From Bosea sp. NBC_00550 (GTDB lineage: Bacteria > Pseudomonadota > Alphaproteobacteria > Rhizobiales > Beijerinckiaceae), in NCBI RefSeq assembly GCF_026020075.1, contig NZ_CP102772.1, positions 4,616,501 through 4,680,500 of the forward strand: a stretch of 64,000 bases of DNA. Direction: 5' to 3'. The notes beneath the pieces were generated by a model. The model saw only the letters and a list, made by a program, of their open reading frames with translations, was not told the DNA's origin and made no database searches. Both the position numbers and the translations under genes were made by a program. Shown here piece after piece: positions 41,052 through 48,378 of the stretch. Numbering within the stretch: the first letter of the stretch is position 1; each line of letters begins with the position of its first letter.

Positions 41052-41374
41052 TGATCCATTCTCCTCAGCAGGTCCTCGAGATCGTCGAAGCGGTTCTCCC
41101 AGAAGCCGCTCATCTGGCCGGTCCAGTCGACCAGCGGCGCCAGCGCGCCGGGCTGCGCGCTGTAATGCGTCTGGCGGCCGTCCTGGCGGTCGCGGACCAG
41201 CCCGGCCTGCTTCAGCAGACCGAGGTGCTTCGACACGGCCGGTTGCGAAACGCCGGCGCGGGCGGTCAGGGCGCCAACCGTCTGCTCGCCGTCCCGGCAC
41301 AGGCGCTCGAACAGCGCCCGCCGCGTCGGGTCGGCAAGGGTCCGGAAAAGCAGATCGTGATCGGTCGATGTCAA
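41048..41374 (-). CDS. ArsR-family transcriptional regulator
   Basis: A 108-residue winged-helix repressor: LLFRTLADPTRRALFERLC, then the HTH TVGALTARAGVSQPAVSKHLGLLKQAGLV and wing DRQDGRQTHYSAQP. No metal-binding cysteine pair is seen, as usual for members paired with SRPBCC proteins. The start appears to be the TTG at 41374; no in-frame ATG precedes it. The nested palindrome at 41378-41424 ends three bases upstream, so the repressor very likely controls its own operon. Confidence 0.88.
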   Translation of the reverse strand: MTSTDHDLLFRTLADPTRRALFERLCRDGEQTVGALTARAGVSQPAVSKHLGLLKQAGLVRDRQDGRQTHYSAQPGALAPLVDWTGQMSGFWENRFDDLEDLLRRMDQ

Positions 41375-41377
41375 AAT

Positions 41378-41424
41378 GCATAACCCGTCAGTTATCGATC
41401 AAACCAATAACTGACGGGTTATGC
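41378..41424. promoter_or_regulatory. Nested palindrome, candidate double ArsR operator
   Basis: Two 18-base arms (GCATAACCCGTCAGTTAT and its exact complement) are separated by 11 bases. Each arm contains a smaller dyad, ATAAC-N6-GTTAT, so the site offers two operator units in opposite orientation. A minus-strand -35 (TTGACT, 41433-41428) and a weak -10 (TTATTG, 41410-41405) with 17-base spacing overlap it. This layout suggests tight autorepression by the adjacent ArsR protein; the same DNA could also form a strong hairpin. Confidence 0.7.
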
Positions 41425-41470
41425 GTGAGTCAATCCGGGCTGGGCTGTATCTTGCGGCGGCTCCCGGCTG

Positions 41471-41812
41471 TCAGGAAACGAAGTCCTGCCGCATCGGCGT
41501 GAAGACGTCGACAAGCGTCCCGGCCTCCACATTGACGGCGCCGTGGATGGCATCGGGCGGCACGGTGAAGCTGTCACCGGCGACCAGGCGCTCGGTGTGC
41601 CCGGAGATGGTGATGTCGAAGACGCCGCTCTCGACCAGCGAGCACTGGATATGCGGGTGGCTGTGCGCCGGGCCGATGGCGCCGGCCTCGAAGCGCACCC
41701 GCACCATCATGACGTCGTCGCGATAGGTCAGGATTTTCCGCGTCACGCCTTCGCCTGCCGGCTCCCAGGTGAGATCGGCATCATGGGCGAAGGGCTCGTT
41801 CTTGCGGTCCAT
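41471..41812 (-). CDS. kdgF: Cupin protein, KdgF-like
   Basis: A 113-residue single-domain cupin with the two metal motifs (GPAHSHPHIQCSLVESGVFDI and a later DAIHGAVNVEAG). KdgF speeds the opening of the unsaturated uronates released by pectate or alginate lyases into 5-keto-4-deoxyuronate. Placement with kduD and kduI makes this role likely. It is the distal gene of the minus-strand operon that begins with the TRAP binding protein. Confidence 0.8.
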   Translation of the reverse strand: MDRKNEPFAHDADLTWEPAGEGVTRKILTYRDDVMMVRVRFEAGAIGPAHSHPHIQCSLVESGVFDITISGHTERLVAGDSFTVPPDAIHGAVNVEAGTLVDVFTPMRQDFVS

Positions 41813-41824
41813 GTCAGATCTCCC

Positions 41825-42595
41825 TCAGCGTGCGAGCCAGCCGCCATCGACGGGCAGGACGACGCCGTGGATGTAGGCTGCTGCGTCGGAGGCGAGGAAC
41901 ACGGCAGCGCCGCCGATCTCCTGCGGCTGGCCCCAATGCCCGGCCGGGATGCGCGCGAGGATGGCGTCGTTGCGCGCGGGGTCGGCACGCAGGGCCTGCG
42001 TGTTGTTGGTCGCGAAATACCCCGGCGCGATGGCGTTGACGTTGATGCCCTTCGCGGCCCATTCGCAGGCGAGCAGCCTTGTCAGCCCAGCGAGTCCGCT
42101 CTTCGACGCCGTGTAGGACGGGATGCGGATGCCGCCCTGGAAGGAGAGCAGCGAGGCGATGTTGATCACTTTGCCGCCCTTGCCGTCGGCGAGCATGCGC
42201 TTCGCCACGCCTTGCGTCAGGAAGAAGGTCGACTTCAGGTTGACGTCCATCACCGCGTCCCAATCGGCCTCGGTGAAGTCGATCGCGTCGGCGCGGCGGA
42301 TGATGCCGGCATTGTTGACGAGGATGTCGAGGCGCGAGCCGTCGGCCTGCGCCGCGGCCTCGGCCTCCTCTACGATCCGCGCGATCGGCTCCAGCGTGGC
42401 GAGGTCGGCCGCGATCTCATGGAGGGGCCGGCCGGTCTCGGCGACCAGCGCCTTCGTCTCGCTCATGCTCGAACGGCCGACCGCGACGATGCCGGCCCCC
42501 GCCTGAGCGAGCGCCACCGCGATCGCCTGACCGAGCCCGGTATTGGCCCCGGTGACGATCGCGGTCCGGCCGCTCAGATCGAAGGCAGAGCGCAT
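41825..42595 (-). CDS. kduD: 2-deoxy-D-gluconate 3-dehydrogenase (KduD)
   Basis: A 256-residue short-chain dehydrogenase: nucleotide motif TGANTGLG near the start, NNAG, catalytic serine in NIASLLS and Y-x-x-x-K in YTASKSG. The LSGRTAIVTGANTGLGQAIA and GGWLAR ends match KduD. It reduces 2,5-diketo-3-deoxygluconate to 2-keto-3-deoxygluconate, the step after KduI. The start overlaps the kduI stop by one base (TGATG). KDG kinase and aldolase are not in the window. Confidence 0.92.
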   Translation of the reverse strand: MRSAFDLSGRTAIVTGANTGLGQAIAVALAQAGAGIVAVGRSSMSETKALVAETGRPLHEIAADLATLEPIARIVEEAEAAAQADGSRLDILVNNAGIIRRADAIDFTEADWDAVMDVNLKSTFFLTQGVAKRMLADGKGGKVINIASLLSFQGGIRIPSYTASKSGLAGLTRLLACEWAAKGINVNAIAPGYFATNNTQALRADPARNDAILARIPAGHWGQPQEIGGAAVFLASDAAAYIHGVVLPVDGGWLAR

Positions 42596-43431
42596 CAGCG
42601 CAGATCCCCGGTCGCGACCATGTCCATGTCGGTGTAATCGACATTGTCGCCGCCCATGCCCCAGATGAAGGAATAGGCCTTCGTCCCGACGCCGGAATGG
42701 ATCGACCAGCCGGGCGAGAGGATCGCCTGCTCGTTGGCGACCACGAGGTGGCGGGTCTCCTGCGGCTCGCCCATCAGATGGAAGACGCGGGCATCCTCGG
42801 GGACGTCGAAATAGAGATAGGCCTCCATGCGCCGGTCGTGGACATGCGAAGGCATGGTGTTCCAGATGCTGCCCTCTTCCAGCGTGGTCAGGCCCATCAC
42901 GAGCTGGCAGGTGTCGCAAACGCCGGGGATGATGTACTGGCGGATGATGCGCTTGTTGGCGGTCGCCTGCTCGCCGAGCGCGAGGGTCTTGGCGTCGGAT
43001 TCCCGAATGACCTTGGTCGGATGCACGGCATGAGCCGGCGTCGAGAGCAGGTAGAACTTCGCGGGATTGCCGGCATCGTCGCTTGAAAACGAGACCTCGC
43101 CGGCCTCCTTGCCGACATAGAGCGCGTCGCGCTTCGCCAGTGCGTAGGCCTTGCCGCCGACCGAGACCGTGCCGGCGCCGCCGACATTGACGATGCCGAG
43201 CTCGCGCCGCCGGAGGAAGGCATCGGTGCCGACCGCCTTCGGCGTCGGCAGCACGACCGGCTTGCCCACCGGCATGGCCCCGCCGACGATGACGCGGTCG
43301 AGATGGCTGTAGGTCAGCTTGACCTCGCCGGCGACGAACAATGTCTCGATCAGAAAATGGCGGCGCAGCTCAGCCGTGTCGAAGCCCTTCACCGCCTCGG
43401 GGTGCGAAACCTGGCGAATTTCGATGGTCAT
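42595..43431 (-). CDS. kduI: 5-keto-4-deoxyuronate isomerase (KduI)
   Basis: 278 residues, the same length as the E. coli enzyme. The bicupin fold carries a zinc site visible as PSHVHDRRMEAYLYFD (two histidines and a glutamate) and a later histidine in GWSIHSGVG; WGMGGDNVDYTDMD near the end is characteristic. It converts 5-keto-4-deoxyuronate (DKI) to 2,5-diketo-3-deoxygluconate in the cytoplasm. It follows the TRAP genes and overlaps kduD. Confidence 0.95.
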   Translation of the reverse strand: MTIEIRQVSHPEAVKGFDTAELRRHFLIETLFVAGEVKLTYSHLDRVIVGGAMPVGKPVVLPTPKAVGTDAFLRRRELGIVNVGGAGTVSVGGKAYALAKRDALYVGKEAGEVSFSSDDAGNPAKFYLLSTPAHAVHPTKVIRESDAKTLALGEQATANKRIIRQYIIPGVCDTCQLVMGLTTLEEGSIWNTMPSHVHDRRMEAYLYFDVPEDARVFHLMGEPQETRHLVVANEQAILSPGWSIHSGVGTKAYSFIWGMGGDNVDYTDMDMVATGDLR

Positions 43432-43441
43432 GGTCGATCCT

Positions 43442-44722
43442 TCAGTGGAACAGGCGCGGCAGCCAGAGCGACAGGCCGGGCACATAGGTGACGAGCAGGA
43501 GCACGGCGACGCTGGCGCCGTAGAACGGCCAGATCGTCCGCATCGACTCCCCGATGGAAATGCGGCCGATGGCGCAGGCGACGAACTGCACCGAACCGAC
43601 CGGCGGCGTGTTGAGGCCGATGCCGGCATTGAGGATCAGGATCACGCCGAAGTGGACGGGATCGACGCCGAACGCCTTCACCACCGGCAGGAAGATCGGC
43701 GTGCAGATGATGATCATCGGCGCCATGTCCATGAAGGTGCCGAGCACCAGCAGGATCAGGTTGATCATCAGCAGGATGACGATGGGATTGTCGGAGACCG
43801 CCTTCATCGCGGCGATGGTCGCCTGCGGCACCTGCAGGAAGGCCATCAGCCAGCCGAAGGCGCCGGCCGTCCCGATGACCAGCAGCACCATCGCGGTGGT
43901 GCGGACGGCGCCGAGCGTCGCCTCGACGAAGGCCGTCCATGTCAGCTGACGATAGACGAAGACGGTCACGAGGATGGCGTAGACCACGGCGACGCAGGAC
44001 GATTCCGTCGCAGTGAAGACGCCGGAACGGACGCCGCCGAAGATGATGCCGATCAGCAGGATGCCGGGCAGCGCCAGCACGACATAGCGTCCGACGGCGG
44101 CAAAGCCCGGAAAGGCCTCGCGCGGATAGCCGCGCTTCACCGCAACCGCCCAGGCGGCGACCATCAGCGCGCCGCAGAGCATGAGACCCGGCACGACGCC
44201 TGCCGTGAACAGGTCCGCGATCGAGATGTTGCCGCCCGCCGAAAGCGAATAGATGATCATGTTGTGCGAGGGCGGGATCAGCAGCGCGATGATCGCCGCG
44301 TTCGCGGTGACGTTGACGGCGTAGTCGGCGTCATAGCCGCGCTTCTTCATCTGCGGGATCATCAGCCCGCCGACGGCCGAGGCGTCGGCGACGGCCGAGC
44401 CGGAGATGCCGCCGAAGAGCGTGCAGGTCACCACGTTCACCTGGCCGAGCCCGCCGCGCAGATGTCCGACGAGGCTCGCCGCCATCTGGATCAGCCGCTC
44501 GGCGATGCCGCCGCGGATCATCAGGTCGCCCGCATAGATGAAGAACGGGATCGCCATCATCGCGAAGGCGTTCATGCCGGAGTTCATCTGCTGGAAGACC
44601 ACGACCGGCGGCAGGCCCATATAGGCCACGGTCGCGACGGAGGCGATGCCGAGGCAGAAGGCGACGGGCACACCGATCAGCAGGAGCAGCGAGAAGAGGC
44701 CGAAGAGAACCCAGAGTTCCAT
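43442..44722 (-). CDS. dctM: TRAP transporter large permease (DctM)
   Basis: A 426-residue protein with about 12 membrane helices. VLFGLFSLLLLIGVPVAFCLGIASV opens it; GGISGSAVADASAVGGLMIPQM and MDMAPMIIICTPIFLPVV are DctM signature regions. With DctQ and the binding protein it forms a sodium-driven importer, here probably for unsaturated oligogalacturonates or uronates. It starts four bases after dctQ. Confidence 0.94.
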   Translation of the reverse strand: MELWVLFGLFSLLLLIGVPVAFCLGIASVATVAYMGLPPVVVFQQMNSGMNAFAMMAIPFFIYAGDLMIRGGIAERLIQMAASLVGHLRGGLGQVNVVTCTLFGGISGSAVADASAVGGLMIPQMKKRGYDADYAVNVTANAAIIALLIPPSHNMIIYSLSAGGNISIADLFTAGVVPGLMLCGALMVAAWAVAVKRGYPREAFPGFAAVGRYVVLALPGILLIGIIFGGVRSGVFTATESSCVAVVYAILVTVFVYRQLTWTAFVEATLGAVRTTAMVLLVIGTAGAFGWLMAFLQVPQATIAAMKAVSDNPIVILLMINLILLVLGTFMDMAPMIIICTPIFLPVVKAFGVDPVHFGVILILNAGIGLNTPPVGSVQFVACAIGRISIGESMRTIWPFYGASVAVLLLVTYVPGLSLWLPRLFH

Positions 44723-44726
44723 GTGA

Positions 44727-45260
44727 TCAGGCCTCCTGGCTCTCGCCGAAATGGACGAAACCGAGCGGCGCCTGCTGCTCGCCGGTGATGAAGAGAAGGA
44801 TCTTTTCGAGCGCGAACAGGGCTATCAGCGCGCCGCCCGCCGCGATCGGGACATAGTCCCAGCCGCGCGAGATGCCGATGATCGGCATGCGGTCGCTCCA
44901 GGTGCCGGCCGCGAGCTGCCAGCCATAGCCGAGCATGGCGAGCCCGAAGGCGCAGACCAGGCCCTCGCCAAGCACGGTCAGCACGGCGCGTAAGCGCGGC
45001 GGCGACATCACGAGCCCGACCTCGAAGCCGAGATGGTCGCTTTCGCGCACCCCGACAGCGGCGCCGAGCAGGATGAACCAGGACATCAGGAAGAGTGATC
45101 CGGCTTCGACCCAGATCGGCGTGTCGTTCAGCACATAGCGGCCGAAGACGCCCCAGGCGACCATGATGGTCATCAGGACGAGGCCGGCCCCTGCGGTGAT
45201 CAGCGCATAAAGGCTGAGCTTGGCATCGAGGCGTGTCAGGAAGGCCGTGAAAGCGCGCAT
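44727..45260 (-). CDS. dctQ: TRAP transporter small permease (DctQ)
   Basis: A 177-residue four-helix membrane protein with the family pattern VFGRYVLNDTPIWVEAGSLFLMSWFILLGAAVGVRESDHLGFEV. It partners the large permease. It lies between the binding-protein gene and dctM. Confidence 0.92.
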   Translation of the reverse strand: MRAFTAFLTRLDAKLSLYALITAGAGLVLMTIMVAWGVFGRYVLNDTPIWVEAGSLFLMSWFILLGAAVGVRESDHLGFEVGLVMSPPRLRAVLTVLGEGLVCAFGLAMLGYGWQLAAGTWSDRMPIIGISRGWDYVPIAAGGALIALFALEKILLFITGEQQAPLGFVHFGESQEA

Positions 45261-45330
45261 GAGATTGGCCCGGGCTGGCGGGTTGCCGAAAGCGGAGCGG
45301 CCGTTGCCGGCCGCCCCGCATCGCAGAGGC

Positions 45331-46317
45331 TCAGTTCACCGCCTGGATGGCGGCGACCATTTCCTTCAGCTTCGGATCGGTGACGAACTTGTCGTAGACC
45401 GGCTTCATCGCGTCGATGAAGGGCTTCTTCTCGACGGTATTGATCTGTGCGCCGCCGGCCTTGACCTTGGCCTCGGACGCCTTCTCGCGCGCATCCCAGA
45501 GCTCGCGCATCTTGAGGACCGATTCCTTGGCCGCAGCCTTGATGATCGCCTGGTCGGCCGCGTTGAACTTGTCGAAGCTTTTCTTCGACATCACCAGCGC
45601 TTCCGGCGACAGCGAGTGCTCGGTCACGGAGTAGAACTTCGAGACCTCGAAATGGCGGGTCGATTCATAGGACGGCCAGTTGTTCTCGGCACCGTCGATC
45701 ACGCCGGTCTGCAGCGCGGAATAGACCTCGCCGAAGGGCATCGGCGTCGCGTTGGCGCCCAGCGCCGAGACCAGCGCGACGAACATGTCGGACTGCTGGA
45801 CGCGGATCTTCATGCCCTTCATGTCGGCAGGGCTGTTGATGGGGCGCTTGGAATTATAGAACGAGCGCGAGCCGGAATCGTAGAGCGCGAGGCCGATGAG
45901 GTCGTGCTTCTCGAATTCCTTCAGCAGATTGTCGCCGATCGGCCCGTCCATCGCCTTCCGCATATGATCGACCGAGCGGAAGATGAAGGGCAGGGAGGGG
46001 ATGTTGGTCGCCGGGATCAGGTTGTTGAACGGCGCCATGTTGATGCGGTTGATGTCGACGACGCCGAACCGGGTCTGGTCGATGGTGTCCTTCTCCTGGC
46101 CGAGTTGTCCGGAGTGGAAGACGTTGATCTTGATCCGGCCCTGTGTGCGCTCTTCGAGCAGCTTGCCGAGGTAGCGGACCGCCTCGACGGTCGGATAGTC
46201 GGTCGGATGGATGTCTGCGGAACGAAGCGTCACGCTCTGGGCGAGCGCGGATGAAGCTGCCGCTGCCGAAAAGGCCAGCGCGGCGGTATAGGCAAGGAAT
46301 CTGCGGCGTGCGGTCAT
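45331..46317 (-). CDS. dctP: TRAP transporter substrate-binding protein (DctP)
   Basis: The ATG at 46317 gives 328 residues with a Sec/Tat-like signal (TARRRFLAYTAAL, cleavage at A-L-A-Q). Family landmarks are LGQEKDTIDQTRFGVVDINRI, then KGMKIRVQQSDMFVALVSALGANATPMPFGEVYSALQTGVIDGAENNW with the carboxylate-binding arginine in KIRVQ. The binding of an acidic sugar is consistent with the kdu genes behind it. It heads the uronate operon and is divergent from the GntR gene. Confidence 0.94.
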   Translation of the reverse strand: MTARRRFLAYTAALAFSAAAASSALAQSVTLRSADIHPTDYPTVEAVRYLGKLLEERTQGRIKINVFHSGQLGQEKDTIDQTRFGVVDINRINMAPFNNLIPATNIPSLPFIFRSVDHMRKAMDGPIGDNLLKEFEKHDLIGLALYDSGSRSFYNSKRPINSPADMKGMKIRVQQSDMFVALVSALGANATPMPFGEVYSALQTGVIDGAENNWPSYESTRHFEVSKFYSVTEHSLSPEALVMSKKSFDKFNAADQAIIKAAAKESVLKMRELWDAREKASEAKVKAGGAQINTVEKKPFIDAMKPVYDKFVTDPKLKEMVAAIQAVN

Positions 46318-46420
46318 GGTGCGTTCTCCCGTGGTTTCGAGCGCCCTGCCGTTTCCCGGCTTGTTCGCTGGCGCCTCGAACGTAAACTTGCTGCCCGCCC
46401 CTGCTTGGTTGCGGCAGTGA

Positions 46421-46448
46421 TTGTATGGTAGTATGTTGTTGTATGGTA
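46421..46448. promoter_or_regulatory. Direct repeat, candidate GntR operator
   Basis: The 10-mer TTGTATGGTA occurs twice, 18 bases apart (46421-46430 and 46439-46448), in the 157-base divergent gap between dctP and the GntR gene. Two units on nearly the same face of the helix fit regulator binding. Assignment to this GntR protein is inference. Confidence 0.5.
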
Positions 46449-46474
46449 CGCAACAGGCCCTGGAGGTTTTTGAC

Positions 46475-47164
46475 TTGAGCCTTTCGTTGGCGTCACCCGC
46501 CGCTCTCCAGGGCGCTTCGGCGGCCGGACGTGTCGAAGCCGAACTGCGTCGGGCGATCATCGCGCTCGAATTGCCGCCCGGCACGCGGTTGTCGGAGCAG
46601 GAGATCGCGCTGAAATACGGCGTGTCGCGCCAGCCGGTGCGCGAGGCGCTGATCGCGCTCGCCAAGACGCGGCTCGTCGATATCCAGCCGCAGCGCGGCA
46701 CCGTCGTGGTCAAGTTCTCGGTGCGCAAGATGATGGAATCGCGCTTCGTGCGCGAGGCGGTGGAGGTCGCGATCGTCCGGCAGGCCTGCCAGTCCTTCGC
46801 CGCACAGAGCCGGCAGCGCATCGCCGATTTCCTGGAGATGCAGGACAAGGCCGCCGCGCGCGACGACCATGCCGCCTTCCAGCGCTATGACGAACTCTTC
46901 CATGTCGAGCTGACGGAAGGCGTCGGCATGCCGCTCGCCTGGGAGGCGATCCGGGACATCAAGGCGCATATGGACCGGGTCTGCCAGCTGACCCTGCCGG
47001 GGCCCGAGGCGATGCTGCCGCTGATCCAGCAGCATCGGCGCATCATGGCGGCGATCGACGCGGGCGATGCCGCCGAGGCCGAGGCCGCCATGCGCCACCA
47101 TCTCACCGAGATCCTGCGCGCCCTGCCAAAGACCGAAGCGGCGCATCCCGACCTGTTCGAGTAG
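46475..47164 (+). CDS. GntR-family regulator, FadR/FCD subgroup
   Basis: The TTG at 46475 is chosen as start because GGAGG lies eight bases upstream; no ATG or GTG has a comparable site. It gives 229 residues: an N-terminal winged HTH (GTRLSEQEIALKYGVSRQPVREALIALAKTRLVDIQPQRGTVV) and an FCD ligand domain with metal-type residues (RYDELFHVELTEG, LIQQHRRIMAAID, AMRHHLTEI). It probably represses the divergent uronate operon and is released by a pathway intermediate. Confidence 0.88.
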   Translation: MSLSLASPAALQGASAAGRVEAELRRAIIALELPPGTRLSEQEIALKYGVSRQPVREALIALAKTRLVDIQPQRGTVVVKFSVRKMMESRFVREAVEVAIVRQACQSFAAQSRQRIADFLEMQDKAAARDDHAAFQRYDELFHVELTEGVGMPLAWEAIRDIKAHMDRVCQLTLPGPEAMLPLIQQHRRIMAAIDAGDAAEAEAAMRHHLTEILRALPKTEAAHPDLFE

Positions 47165-47373
47165 CGCGCCGCGCATTGCGAGCCGCCCCGCCAGCGGGCA
47201 GAGGCGACCGAACCCCCTCGGGAAACGATGGGCGCGAGATCGCGGCGTTGTGCCGCGTTCCCGAGCGCGAACGAAAAGGGCGTCATGCGAGCGCGGCTCT
47301 CGCCGGCTGCGGCTTGCGTGCTATGAAAACCGCAGAGCTGAACGTTCCAGGCCTGTCCCGTTGGAGACGCTCC

Positions 47374-48378
47374 ATGCGCGTATACCGAGTAGCCGTCGCC
47401 GCTGCCCTCGCCACGTTCCTGTTGTCGCCGCCTCCCGTACAGGCGCAGTCGCGGTTGAAGGCGCTGATCGAAAGGCTGCGCGGCGACGCGATGCCGGAAG
47501 GGATCGTCAAGACCAACGGCCGCATCGAGGCGACGCAGATCGACGTCTCCTCGAAATATGCCGGCCGCCTGGCGGAGGTCTCGGTCAAGGAGGGCGACGA
47601 GGTCACCGCCGGCCAGGTGGTCGCCCGCATCTCCTCGCCGGAATACGAGGCGCAGCTGCGGGCCGCGCAGGCACAGGTCCTTCGCGCCCGCCAGGCGCTC
47701 GCCGAGGCCGAGGCGCTGATCGCCCAGCGCAAAAGCGATCAGATCCTCGCCCGCACCGATGCCGAACGCGGCAAGGAGCTGGTCGCGAAGGGCTATCTCA
47801 GCAAGCAGACCGACGATCAGCGCTCTGCCAAGGCCGATGCCGCCGACGCCGCGCTGAGGGCAGCACAGGCGCAGCGCGATCAGGCACAGTTCGCGATCCA
47901 TGCCTCCGAGGCCGATGCCGAGCAGATCAAGGCGATCCTGGTCGATCTCGTGCTGGTCGCGCCGCGCAGCGGGCGCGTCCAGTACCAGCTCGCCCGGACC
48001 GGCGAGGTGGTCTCGGCCGGCACCCGTGTCATCACCATCCTCGACCTCTCGGACGTCTACATGACGATCTACCTGCCGGCTTCGCAGGCGGGGCAGCTCG
48101 CGCTGGGCGACGAGGCGCGCATCATCCTCGATCCCGTGCCGCAATACGTCATCCCGGCGACGGTCAGCTTCGTCGCGGCCGATGCGCAGTTCACGCCAAA
48201 GGCCGTCGAGACCGCCGAGGAGCGCGAGAAGCTGGTCTTCCGCGCCAAGCTTCAGGTCGATCCCGCGCTGCTCGCCAAATACCACCGGCAGGTGAAGACG
48301 GGCGTGCGCGGCCTCGGCTTCGTGCGTACCTCTCCCTCCGCGAAATGGCCCGACTCCCTGGTCGTGAAGCTGCCATGA
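47374..48378 (+). CDS. HlyD-family membrane fusion protein (YhiI-like)
   Basis: The ATG at 47374 has GGAGA upstream and begins a Sec signal (cleavage near V-Q-A-Q), giving 334 residues; an ATG at 47323 is an alternative. The lipoyl halves (IDVSSKYAGRLAEVSVKEGDEVTAGQ and LVLVAPRSGRVQYQLARTGEVV) flank a long coiled coil of A/Q/R/E. It should link the ABC-2 transporter encoded downstream to the outer membrane. Its stop overlaps the next start (ATGA). Confidence 0.88.
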   Translation: MRVYRVAVAAALATFLLSPPPVQAQSRLKALIERLRGDAMPEGIVKTNGRIEATQIDVSSKYAGRLAEVSVKEGDEVTAGQVVARISSPEYEAQLRAAQAQVLRARQALAEAEALIAQRKSDQILARTDAERGKELVAKGYLSKQTDDQRSAKADAADAALRAAQAQRDQAQFAIHASEADAEQIKAILVDLVLVAPRSGRVQYQLARTGEVVSAGTRVITILDLSDVYMTIYLPASQAGQLALGDEARIILDPVPQYVIPATVSFVAADAQFTPKAVETAEEREKLVFRAKLQVDPALLAKYHRQVKTGVRGLGFVRTSPSAKWPDSLVVKLP

